DNA from: an uncultured Ruminococcus sp.
GTDB taxonomy: Bacteria; Bacillota; Clostridia; Oscillospirales; Acutalibacteraceae
Reading direction: 5' to 3'
DNA length: 38,822 nt
Assembly: GCA_910585865.1 (NCBI GenBank)
Contig: CAJUGO010000017.1
Coordinates: forward strand, 1 to 38,822
Numbering within the stretch: position 1 is the first letter of the stretch; the number at the start of each line of letters is the position of its first letter. Positions 24,504 through 32,882 of the stretch are shown here, piece after piece. Position numbers and translations under genes: made by a program. The notes beneath the pieces were generated by a model that saw nothing but the letters and a program-made list of their open reading frames with translations, was not told where the DNA came from and did no database searches.

Positions 24504-25628
24504 TTGTTGTTTGCGAGAAATAAAACGGCATCACTCAATATGAAAAATAGTGAAAAAGCAGCGAAATACAGTGTTGTGCTTGCAGGTAATCCGAATGTCG
24601 GAAAAAGTACGGTGTTTAACGCGCTGACAGGCTTAAAACAGCATACAGGAAACTGGACCGGTAAAACAGTTGAGTGTGCAAGCGGTAATTCAAAAATTAA
24701 AGATATTAATTTTTCTATAACTGATTTGCCCGGTACGTATTCTATGCTGTCGTTTTCAAAAGAAGAGGATGTTGCAAGGGATTATCTTTCAAATAACACA
24801 ATAGACTGCGTTGTTATTGTAATAGATTCAAGTGTAATTGAAAGGAATTTATCGTTTGCATTGCAGGTATTGTCTCTTCAAAAAAATGCAGTGCTCTGTC
24901 TTAATTTGTGTGATGAAGCTCAAAAAAACGGAGTGTATATTGATACAGACGAGCTTTCACTTAATCTAGGCATTCCGGTTATATGTACTTGTGCTACCAA
25001 GCAAAAAGGATTGGATAAATTAAAAAATGCAATTTATGAAGTTTGCACAGGTAAGATAAAGTGTTTTAAAGTGGAAAGAAATTTTGAAAATATAAATGTT
25101 CTTGATGCAAATAAACACAAAGAAAATACTGAATTGCTTTTAGAATTAAGCAGTAAAATATGCAGTAAATGTGTATGTTACTGCAATGATTGCATGAATA
25201 CCTCAACCAGAAAAATTGATAAAATTTTAACTTCTAAAATTACAGGTATTCCTATTATGCTTTTGATGCTGGGTATACTTTTTTGGATAACTGCGGTTGG
25301 TGCAAATTATCCCAGCGAATGGCTAAGTATATTTTTTAGTTATATAAAGCAGGGATTATATGAATTATTTACAGTATTAAACATTCCACAGTTTTTTACG
25401 GGGATATTGATAGATGGTGTATATACAACTCTTACATGGGTAGTTTCTGTGATGCTGCCTCCAATGGCAATATTTTTTCCTCTATTTTCTCTTATTGAAG
25501 ATTCAGGATTTCTTCCACGAATAGCATTTAATCTTGATAAGTTCTTTTCAAAATGCGGAGCACACGGAAAGCAGAGCCTTACAATGAGGTGTGTTGCTTG
25601 CTGTATGCACATATCTTTTCATTTATAA
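24504..25628 (+). pseudogene. feoB: feoB, ferrous iron transporter, 3'-truncated
   Basis: 374 codons where FeoB normally has about 600-700 or more. The G domain is complete: G1 GNPNVGKST (about 29-37), G3 DLPGTYS, G4 NLCDE. The helical linker and first part of the membrane domain follow (WVVSVMLPPMAIFFPLFSLIEDSGFLPR). The protein breaks off right after HGKQSLTM; intact relatives continue with the conserved CMGFGCNA segment, but here it reads RCVACCMHISFHL and stops. Most of the permease is absent, so ferrous iron transport by this copy is very unlikely. The TTG start follows AAGGAGGT. Just past the stop another frame reads FSFIIIGYILP, perhaps the old C-terminal end left by an internal deletion. 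Confidence 0.85.
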
Positions 25629-25720
25629 TTATTGGTTATATATTGCCGTAATATTATGAATAATAGGTGTTTTTACGTTTTGGCATACAATTACCATGCT
25701 ATGTTCTTATATAATCACAA

Positions 25721-25753
25721 AAAGCTGACAGAATCTAAAATCCTGTCAGCTTT
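25721..25753. terminator. bidirectional terminator
   Basis: An 11-bp stem AAAGCTGACAG/CTGTCAGCTTT with an 11-base loop and T-runs on both sides. It is shared by the convergent feoB remnant and the CHAP-protein gene. Confidence 0.88.
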
Positions 25754-25781
25754 TTTATGCTTATTTGTTTATTATAACATA

Positions 25782-28724
25782 CTATAAATAAATGTATCCT
25801 AACAAGGTGCCGCATCTACTATTCATTTGTGAGACAGTTAATGTTTTATACCCACTATAATAGTAAATCCCTTTTTCAATACTATATTGATAATCATAAG
25901 TAACTCTATCCCAGTTTGATTCGGTTATAGTTACATTGTTGCCTGAAACTTTTTCAACATAAGCAACATGTCCATAAGTTCCATTCGACCATACTGCAAT
26001 TGAATTTTTTCTTGGTGTAGATCCAACGGAATAACCATTATTTGCAGCAACAGAATACCATGATTTTGCATCACCTCGGCAAGGAAGTTTTGTGCCCTTA
26101 ACTTCATTAGCTCTTCCCCATGAATACCATGTACATTGTCCATATAAATTACTTTGAGCAAAAGGGTTTACGGTTTTATTATATGAATTTGAATATAAAT
26201 TTGGTGCTGGATTGTCTGGATCTGGAGGGTATGGTGTAGAAATATAATCTTTATGACAATATCCTGTTATTGTACTTCCATCGTGGCGATTTGCTCCTCT
26301 AACCTTATACCAATCACCGTTCAGACTACCAATAACTGTTATCTGTTGCCCCTCGTTAAAACCGCCTATTGACGGATAATTTGTTCCGGGGCCACTTCTT
26401 ACATTCACATTTCCAATATCTTGGGTATTATATACCCAACCGTCAGACTCGGGTACAGGTACGAGTTTAGTATTCACTAACTCCCATTTTTGCATATCAT
26501 TTTCAGGATTATAAGTACCAAAGAAAATATTATCTCCGTTATTCTTTCCGCTTGCTTCAATTGCTCCGCCTTGATACATATTTAATCTGATTATATAATA
26601 TCCGTCATAGGTCTTTGTAAAGAGCCACTCTTGTGCCTGCCAATCGTTATTTACCCACAAGTCAATATTTTTGCCTATAGATATTGGGTCACTGTACGAA
26701 TTTCCTCTATTTACATCAATAAGCAAATCATTATTCACTGCACTTCTTAGCAAATGCCTGTTATCATCAATACGCTCAATCTTTATTTTTTGATTTTCGT
26801 TTGAAGTTCCGTCACCGCTCCACAAATGAACATTAGTACCATTTGAATTTCCGCCTTGATGGTCAAGATAAGAATTTGTACCTTTTAGCTTTAAACAGAA
26901 ATTGCCGCTACCAATATATGATGTAATCTGGTTTACCCTTATTGTTGCTGTTGCATTAATCGCAGTATTAACGCAATTAGCGGTTATGGTTACAGTTCCT
27001 GCTGTTTTTGCAGTTACAAGTCCGTTACCGTCTACAGAAGCAACATCAGGATTTGAAGAACTCCAAACAACACTTTTATCTGTAGTATCGGCAGGATAAA
27101 CTGTAGCATTTAATTTAAATGTATCACCGTTATTTAAAATATTAGGATTTGTATTATCGATAGTAATTGATTGAGCTTCGATATTCCTTTTACATACCGT
27201 TACACTACACTCTGAGCGCACTCCGTTTGTTGTAAATGCAATAATTTTCGTAGTTCCCAAACTATTACCGGTAATTACACCATCACTTGTTATTGAGGCG
27301 ATACTCTCATCTGCGCTTAGCCAATAAATATTTTTTTTATTAGCATTCTGAGGCGAAAAAGTATACTTTAGTGTTTTTTCTTCGTTCAAATACACGTTAA
27401 AGCTATTTGGTAAATTTATTGATTCTATATTTATATTATGTGAAATTGTAGTTGGAATTGTTTCCAGTGGTGGTTTTGTTGTTCCTTGTCCATTGACAGG
27501 AAAATCAGAAATCAGTTCAGCAATATGTTTTTGCACTAAAGTAGCATCAATTATATTAATTTCATTACTGCCATCAACATCAGCGCAAATAAATTGATCC
27601 GCATTAAATGATACTAGTTCTACAACATACTTTTGTATTATAGTTGCATCCAAAATATTAATAATGCCATCAAAATTCACATCACCAATATTGATTTTAT
27701 TTGCAACAGTTTCCTTAATATCAAATTCAATATTGTCCGAATTTGCAAAACCAGTTATTCCGTTACTTTCTACAAAGTAGTAACCATCTCTTTCAAACAA
27801 AACATTGACATTTATATTCTCACTCAAAACAGATCTAATTCTTTTATCTTCTCCACTATTGGATAATAACGAAGAATTTGAGGGATTATGATACAAATTT
27901 GTTTGTCCTAAAGTTATTCCTTTTTTATCTATGTAAAAAAATTCTTCTGATGTTGGTATATCTCCTGATATATTTACTGCTGATTTCTCTACATAAGCAC
28001 ACACGAATTTGCCGGTGTTTAAAAAAGGATACATAACAAGATAATAGTTTCCAACTGAACAAAGCACTTCGAGTTCATCATCCTGCCAAACTTCCCAAAC
28101 GGTCTGAGAAGTGTTATCAGGTAACATATACGCAGGCGATTTTTTAGTTGCCACTCCATTAAAAGTGCTTAATATATTTAAATCAGGTATCCCAAAACCT
28201 GTTATTTTTTCACTTGACAAAGAATATATTCTCTGTCTTACGCCAAAATTTTCTCCGTTTTCGTCACTGGCATTTCCTTCAATAGTATATACAATCCCAT
28301 CATCATATTTTTCAACTATACCTACATGCGTACAGTTATTCAAAAATACTATATCACCTGCTTTGGGACTATAATTGTCTTTTGTCCTCCATAAATCTTT
28401 ATTGGCAAACCATTCCCGACCTTTATTACATGAAGAAAATTTTGGAATTACGTTGCTAGAAATACCTGCTTGATTTGCACACCAACTAACAAACATTGCA
28501 CACCAAGGTTGATTAGGATAGCCATACCAATCTCCATATTTTGAATAAAAACTGCCATCACTATAAGTTGTTTCAAAATATCCAATTTCATTTTTGGCGA
28601 TTTCTACTATTTTTTCCACATTAGATTTTTCAACTGCATTAACTGAAGATATATTGAGCATAAACATTTGTACGATAATCATCAGAATAATCATAGTACT
28701 AATAATTTTTTTATATGTATTCAA
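25782..28724 (-). CDS. large secreted double-CHAP cell-wall protein with dockerin, Big2, ricin-B and SH3 domains
   Basis: A 980-residue secreted protein: signal peptide (1-30); first CHAP amidase/peptidase domain (about 31-190; PWCAMF with Cys75, CTHVGIVEKY with His near 135, IEGN); an SH3-like stretch; dockerin (about 345-408; GDVNFDGIINILDATIIQKYV, DVDGSNEINIIDATLVQKHI); two Big2 Ig-like repeats (about 430-600); a ricin-B lectin trefoil (about 608-754; QAQEWLF); SH3 (about 765-833; NVRSGPGTNYPSIGG); and a second CHAP domain (about 860-980; QCTWYSWGRANE, GHVAYVEKV). CHAP domains cut peptidoglycan peptides or the sugar-peptide amide bond. The start is a TTG at 28724, seven bases after AGGAGGT. 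Catalytic domains at both ends with an internal dockerin is an unusual layout. Confidence 0.85.
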   Translation of the reverse strand: MNTYKKIISTMIILMIIVQMFMLNISSVNAVEKSNVEKIVEIAKNEIGYFETTYSDGSFYSKYGDWYGYPNQPWCAMFVSWCANQAGISSNVIPKFSSCNKGREWFANKDLWRTKDNYSPKAGDIVFLNNCTHVGIVEKYDDGIVYTIEGNASDENGENFGVRQRIYSLSSEKITGFGIPDLNILSTFNGVATKKSPAYMLPDNTSQTVWEVWQDDELEVLCSVGNYYLVMYPFLNTGKFVCAYVEKSAVNISGDIPTSEEFFYIDKKGITLGQTNLYHNPSNSSLLSNSGEDKRIRSVLSENINVNVLFERDGYYFVESNGITGFANSDNIEFDIKETVANKINIGDVNFDGIINILDATIIQKYVVELVSFNADQFICADVDGSNEINIIDATLVQKHIAELISDFPVNGQGTTKPPLETIPTTISHNINIESINLPNSFNVYLNEEKTLKYTFSPQNANKKNIYWLSADESIASITSDGVITGNSLGTTKIIAFTTNGVRSECSVTVCKRNIEAQSITIDNTNPNILNNGDTFKLNATVYPADTTDKSVVWSSSNPDVASVDGNGLVTAKTAGTVTITANCVNTAINATATIRVNQITSYIGSGNFCLKLKGTNSYLDHQGGNSNGTNVHLWSGDGTSNENQKIKIERIDDNRHLLRSAVNNDLLIDVNRGNSYSDPISIGKNIDLWVNNDWQAQEWLFTKTYDGYYIIRLNMYQGGAIEASGKNNGDNIFFGTYNPENDMQKWELVNTKLVPVPESDGWVYNTQDIGNVNVRSGPGTNYPSIGGFNEGQQITVIGSLNGDWYKVRGANRHDGSTITGYCHKDYISTPYPPDPDNPAPNLYSNSYNKTVNPFAQSNLYGQCTWYSWGRANEVKGTKLPCRGDAKSWYSVAANNGYSVGSTPRKNSIAVWSNGTYGHVAYVEKVSGNNVTITESNWDRVTYDYQYSIEKGIYYYSGYKTLTVSQMNSRCGTLLGYIYL

Positions 28725-28758
28725 AATGCATACCTCCTGAAATAAATTTATATAATGA

Positions 28759-29781
28759 TTATAAATTTTCAACTTTATTCTTTACTTGCTTTATTTCTTG
28801 TTTTATGTCTGATTTTTGTTGTGATGTAAGTTGACTTTTTGCTCGACTTGTACCTCTACTACACTTTATTTTTAGTAACCAATTATCAACAAAAATAATA
28901 TTTTTACCCACCGCTTTTAAAATATCTTTAAAAGGTAGTTGTTTAAAAATTATATTTAAAGAATTTCTGTAACCCCATAGCGAGTTATTTAATTGACTAA
29001 ATGTTACAGGGTCAATAAAATTTGAGTTTATATTTATCATATCATTATACCTATAAAATGCTTGATTATAACTTAATGAATTTAGTATTCTATCAGTAAT
29101 TTTGCAAGATATTTTATAATAGAATTCTCCCCAAAGTTTATTAAATGTATCTAAGCTATAAGATGGATTTATATTCTCTTTAAATTTGCTCACACACTCT
29201 TTTATAAGCAAATAATAATTATTGATATATAAAAGTGGATTATATTTTACAGATGGAACAAAACCATCTAATGTTTCATAATCAAACGGCACAATAGCTA
29301 AATTACTATCTTCAACAACACACAAGAGAATCTCTAAAAAATCATTCAAAAGCTCTGTAAGTTCTCTAGATGTTTTATCCTTGTTTTCAGAAATCGAATA
29401 TTGATAACAGTTGCCCGAAAACAAAGTAAACTGTTTTGTATCACTTTCTACATTTTTGTTTGTTTTAACAACTAATATTTTGCATTGATTTAACCATGCT
29501 GATGATTCACGAGGATCTAATTGTAAAATCATCTCTAAATATTTTTTTGCTTCAAAATAATTATGCTCAAGAAAACTATTCTTAAATAATATATTATAAT
29601 TATCAATTCGTTCTTTAACAGATTGTATTCCCTCAACTGAAACATGTCCTGTATGTTTAACTTCAACTTTATCAATCAACATCAATTTTGTACCACAGAA
29701 TTGACAAAATCCAAATTCTCTGTTATCGTCAAGTTCAATATTTGCACCGCAGGTTGTACATTTTAATGTTCTGATTCCCAT
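28759..29781 (-). CDS. zinc-ribbon protein with helical repeats
   Basis: A 340-residue protein. An N-terminal zinc ribbon (LKCTTCGANIEL...FGFCQFCGTKL, four Cys between about 6 and 32) is followed by a helical region in which YNILFKNSFLEHNYFEAKKYLEMILQLDPRESSAWL looks like a TPR unit. The C terminus is Lys/Gln-rich. There is no signal peptide or clear membrane helix, so it is probably cytoplasmic. The start at 29781 (MGIRTL) uses AGGAG ten bases upstream. Lying between a zinc-ribbon membrane protein and the secreted CHAP protein, it may help a surface process, but its function is unknown. Confidence 0.7.
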   Translation of the reverse strand: MGIRTLKCTTCGANIELDDNREFGFCQFCGTKLMLIDKVEVKHTGHVSVEGIQSVKERIDNYNILFKNSFLEHNYFEAKKYLEMILQLDPRESSAWLNQCKILVVKTNKNVESDTKQFTLFSGNCYQYSISENKDKTSRELTELLNDFLEILLCVVEDSNLAIVPFDYETLDGFVPSVKYNPLLYINNYYLLIKECVSKFKENINPSYSLDTFNKLWGEFYYKISCKITDRILNSLSYNQAFYRYNDMININSNFIDPVTFSQLNNSLWGYRNSLNIIFKQLPFKDILKAVGKNIIFVDNWLLKIKCSRGTSRAKSQLTSQQKSDIKQEIKQVKNKVENL

Positions 29782-29847
29782 TACTAAACATCTCCTATTC
29801 AAAATATGTCTATTTTTTAACAAAATCTCTTTTTATCTTTCAAGGTA

Positions 29848-30366
29848 TCACTTATGTTTAGGAAGTTTTTTACTTCGATTAGATTCTGCTCTATAATTTA
29901 AATTGGGATTTGTTTCATCAACAAAAAAGGTATGCTTTGTTTTCCACTTTTTTATTTTAATTGGAATCCAAAATGCAAATATTCCAAATGTAATTATTGT
30001 TAATAACAGCCATAATAACCAGTTACCGAATAATTGAATAGCTTTTCCATCAAATCGTAGTCTTTTTCCTTCGATGACAGTATGTTTTATTTCCCAGTTA
30101 TACAGCATACATACTGCACATGGAAAACAAATACCTAGTGTTATGACAGTAACTATAACGCCCAATATAAGCCACCCTATTTGTTGTAAAAGACCGCCGT
30201 CAAAATATGAATATGGTATTGAAACTGGAGTAGTATTATTATTTTGGGTGAAAGAATTTGCGTTCTGACTTTTTAATGTATTTGCAGTATTACTCAATAT
30301 ATTCCCACAATTAGCACAATTTGACGCATCATCTAAATTTTCATAACCACATTTTTCGCAATACAT
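29848..30366 (-). CDS. zinc-ribbon membrane protein (DUF898-like)
   Basis: A 172-residue protein: an N-terminal zinc ribbon (MYCEKCGYENLDDASNCANCGN, CxxC twice), a Ser/Asn-rich linker, then a membrane domain with two pairs of helices around the motifs W-x-IKHTVIEGKRLRFDGKA and WKTKHTFFV. These are typical of DUF898/YjgN-like proteins. It is an integral membrane protein of unknown job. An AGGAT site precedes the ATG. It is the last ordinary gene before the integrase. Confidence 0.75.
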   Translation of the reverse strand: MYCEKCGYENLDDASNCANCGNILSNTANTLKSQNANSFTQNNNTTPVSIPYSYFDGGLLQQIGWLILGVIVTVITLGICFPCAVCMLYNWEIKHTVIEGKRLRFDGKAIQLFGNWLLWLLLTIITFGIFAFWIPIKIKKWKTKHTFFVDETNPNLNYRAESNRSKKLPKHK

Positions 30367-30500
30367 ACATTATCCTCATTTCAAGTTATAATTTTTATAA
30401 CATTTTTGCGAATAGTCTTTACAACTACTGCAAAAACTGTTATCATAGGCAGTAATAAATTTGAAACATTAACTTTCGTGAAATATGCCCTTACAAGAAA

Positions 30501-30543
30501 AACTGCTGTAAACGCCCTTTTTTACTGGGTTATTACAGCAGTT
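30501..30543 (-). terminator. hairpin downstream of the integrase
   Basis: An 11-bp perfect stem AACTGCTGTAA/TTACAGCAGTT with a 21-base loop, 28 bases beyond the integrase stop. On the minus strand only TTTCTTG follows, so termination is plausible but not strong. The position next to the integrase also makes it a candidate for part of an attachment site. Confidence 0.5.
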
Positions 30544-30570
30544 TGACTATTTTTTTGACCACTTTAATTT

Positions 30571-31665
30571 TTAAAACGGCTTTAGTTTATTAATTTGTTT
30601 TCGTTTTTGATCCATTGAAATGTGTACATATTTTTCAAGTGTCATTTTAACTGTTGAATGACCTAAAATCTCACTCACACTTTTTACATCCATTCCGCTT
30701 TCAATAGCTCTTGTAGCAAATGTGTGCCTTAATGCGTGGAAGTTTATATTTTCTATCCCCGTATTTTCAAGATATTTCTTAAATTTGTTTTGCAGTGTTC
30801 GTGGCTCAATATAATTTATATTTCCTGTTAAGAAATATGAGCTATTTGTATTTATAGGTTTATATTTTTTTAATAGATTTATAATATGTTTTGGTAAAGG
30901 TATTTCCCTAATTGAAGTGTCTGACTTTGGAACTTCAATTATTATCTCTGTTTTTGTGTTGCTGTTGTTATCTGTGTTTTGTATTCTCTGAATTGTTTTG
31001 TTTACAGTTAATATTTCGTTTTCTAAATCTATATCAGACCATTTCAAAGCACAAAGTTCACCTATACGAAGTCCTGTATATAAACATAAATACACGCCCA
31101 ATTTTGGTAAGTCGGTTTGTTTAAGCAAGTATTTTTCTAACTTTTCTTGCTCTGGTAATGATAAAACATTATACTTTTTATCGGATGTACTTATAAACTG
31201 ATATTCTTTTAGTTGTATGTTAAAATCGTATTTTTGTTTTACATACTCTACTATTGACTTAAATATAACAGATATATGTTTAAGTGTTTTTTGTGAAAGC
31301 TGTTGATTGCTTGTAATCAAGTCACAAAGCGAGTTTTTATCTATTTCATACAGTTTGCATTTTCTAAACTTAGGAATAATATATTTCTCAATTTCAAACC
31401 TGTATTTTGCATAAGATGATTGCTTAATTGTATTTTTCTTATTTTTCAGCCACTCATAGCATACACTTTTAAAGTCGATATTTATTTTATTTTCCGATAT
31501 ATTCAAAATATTAGGTACAATACCATTTAGCTTAATCTTTACTTCATTATATGTTTTTGCATAGACAGAGCCGTATTTTATTTTTCCTTTGCTGTCATAT
31601 TCTTTAAAATACCTACCCTCCCAACGACCGTCTTTTCTCTTGTAGATGTTCCTTTGTGTTCTCAT
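30571..31665 (-). CDS. int: tyrosine-family site-specific integrase
   Basis: A 364-residue tyrosine recombinase. It has an N-terminal arm-binding segment (about 1-45; RKDGRWEGRYF), a SAM-like core-binding domain (about 62-150) and a catalytic domain (about 165-355). The catalytic residues are visible: Arg in TGLRIGELCALKW, His-x-x-Arg in HALRHTFATRA, His in LGHSTVKMTLEKYVH, and the nucleophile Tyr in EKYVH. This is the Tn916/phage type of integrase that moves integrative elements. It sits at one edge of the mobile-gene block and reads outward, which suggests that the element boundary lies just beyond it. A direct repeat marking att was not found. Confidence 0.93.
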   Translation of the reverse strand: MRTQRNIYKRKDGRWEGRYFKEYDSKGKIKYGSVYAKTYNEVKIKLNGIVPNILNISENKINIDFKSVCYEWLKNKKNTIKQSSYAKYRFEIEKYIIPKFRKCKLYEIDKNSLCDLITSNQQLSQKTLKHISVIFKSIVEYVKQKYDFNIQLKEYQFISTSDKKYNVLSLPEQEKLEKYLLKQTDLPKLGVYLCLYTGLRIGELCALKWSDIDLENEILTVNKTIQRIQNTDNNSNTKTEIIIEVPKSDTSIREIPLPKHIINLLKKYKPINTNSSYFLTGNINYIEPRTLQNKFKKYLENTGIENINFHALRHTFATRAIESGMDVKSVSEILGHSTVKMTLEKYVHISMDQKRKQINKLKPF

Positions 31666-31802
31666 CTAATCACTGCCTTTCAAGTAATACTTTTAGATAA
31701 TATACAGACCATAATTTTGACCATGTATATCTCTATTAAAAGGCAATAATGAGATAAAATCACATAAAAATATGCAATTTAAAATAATTATTTAAAAATT
31801 AG

Positions 31803-31831
31803 TTGACATATAATGTTGATTTTGCTATTAT
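31803..31831 (+). promoter_or_regulatory. strong plus-strand promoter-like site
   Basis: TTGACA (31803-31808), 17 bases, TATTAT (31826-31831). No good plus-strand gene follows. Downstream sequence to a T-run near 31925-31930 would give a short RNA of roughly 90-95 bases, ending just past the 3' end of the protease gene. It could be a small or antisense RNA. Confidence 0.45.
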
Positions 31832-31944
31832 ATATACAGAATTTGACGATATTTTACTTTCGTTGAAGGGCATATTCTACGAAAATCAGGGTGATAATTT
31901 TACTTTATGTAAGGTTATTGCCTTTTTTGTATTATATGACATTT

Positions 31945-32871
31945 TTACCCATTTTGTGAACTTTCTAATTTTTCAATTCTGTAGGCTAAAATCGGATGTG
32001 TACGCTTTAGATTTTGTATTAATCCCTTTTTATCCGATATTTCCATACCATAAAGTATGTATAAGGCACTTTTAAGCTGTTCACCATAGCCAATGCTTTT
32101 TGCGTACATATCGGCTTTATATTCTTTTCTTCTGCTACCGCCTGATATTATCAAAGTCCATATAAACAATACAAATCTTACAACTACTTCAAATAACTGT
32201 CTTACTATTCCGAATAAGTTCCCTATAATGTTATTTTCAAACAGCTTTTCAAGCAGTCTAAAAACAAAACTTACGGCAATAAACGCCCATAGAAATATTG
32301 TTGTACAAAATGTTACTAAGAGTGTTATTTGTCCGTCATAATTCTTTATGTGTCCGAACTCATGAGCCATAACACCTTTTAGCTCATCATCGTTAAAGGT
32401 TTCTATCGCCCCTCTTGTTATTACAAGGGTATTTCTGCCGATTATAAAAGCATTTACTTCCACACTGTCAACTATGTAAGGCTTTATCTTTCTGCTTATA
32501 CCTTTGTTCTTTCTGAATGCTTGTGTATATACTTCTTTAAAGAGCGGAATTAACCGCTCTTTTTCTGTGTTAGTTGCAATCTTTCTTACGCTACTTGCGT
32601 ATCTCAAAATACTTTCAGCTATATTTGATGAAACAATAGCAATAAATACAAAGTAACATAGTAACGTACCAAACATTAAAATAAAACATAATATAGGTTT
32701 TATTTTAGCAATACCAATATATTTTGAAGCCATTACAAAGTAGCATACAAGTAACCATATGAACATTCTCGGTCTTTCAAAAAATACATCAAATTTACTT
32801 GTTTTGTCTGATTTTAAACAACCTTTTAAATCTTTCAAAAACTCCTTTAAAACTTGAATTATACTATTCAA
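31945..32871 (-). CDS. HtpX-like M48 family zinc metalloprotease
   Basis: A 308-residue membrane protease. Two helices near the N terminus (about 40-85), the zinc site HEFGH (the HExxH motif of M48) near 165, two more hydrophobic segments after it, and the downstream Glu ligand in RRKEYKADMYAKSIG. HtpX-type enzymes cut damaged membrane proteins with the active site facing the cytosol. The TTG start at 32871 has AGGAGTG eight bases upstream and is preferred over a GTG at 32880. It lies directly after the coupling-protein gene and reads in the same direction, so it appears to belong to the mobile element. Confidence 0.85.
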   Translation of the reverse strand: MNSIIQVLKEFLKDLKGCLKSDKTSKFDVFFERPRMFIWLLVCYFVMASKYIGIAKIKPILCFILMFGTLLCYFVFIAIVSSNIAESILRYASSVRKIATNTEKERLIPLFKEVYTQAFRKNKGISRKIKPYIVDSVEVNAFIIGRNTLVITRGAIETFNDDELKGVMAHEFGHIKNYDGQITLLVTFCTTIFLWAFIAVSFVFRLLEKLFENNIIGNLFGIVRQLFEVVVRFVLFIWTLIISGGSRRKEYKADMYAKSIGYGEQLKSALYILYGMEISDKKGLIQNLKRTHPILAYRIEKLESSQNG

Positions 32872-32882
32872 GGCTATCACTC

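Noticed and set aside
31803..32075. 90-codon plus-strand frame
   Set aside because: Its TTG start coincides with a promoter -35 box, and most of it is antisense to the protease gene.
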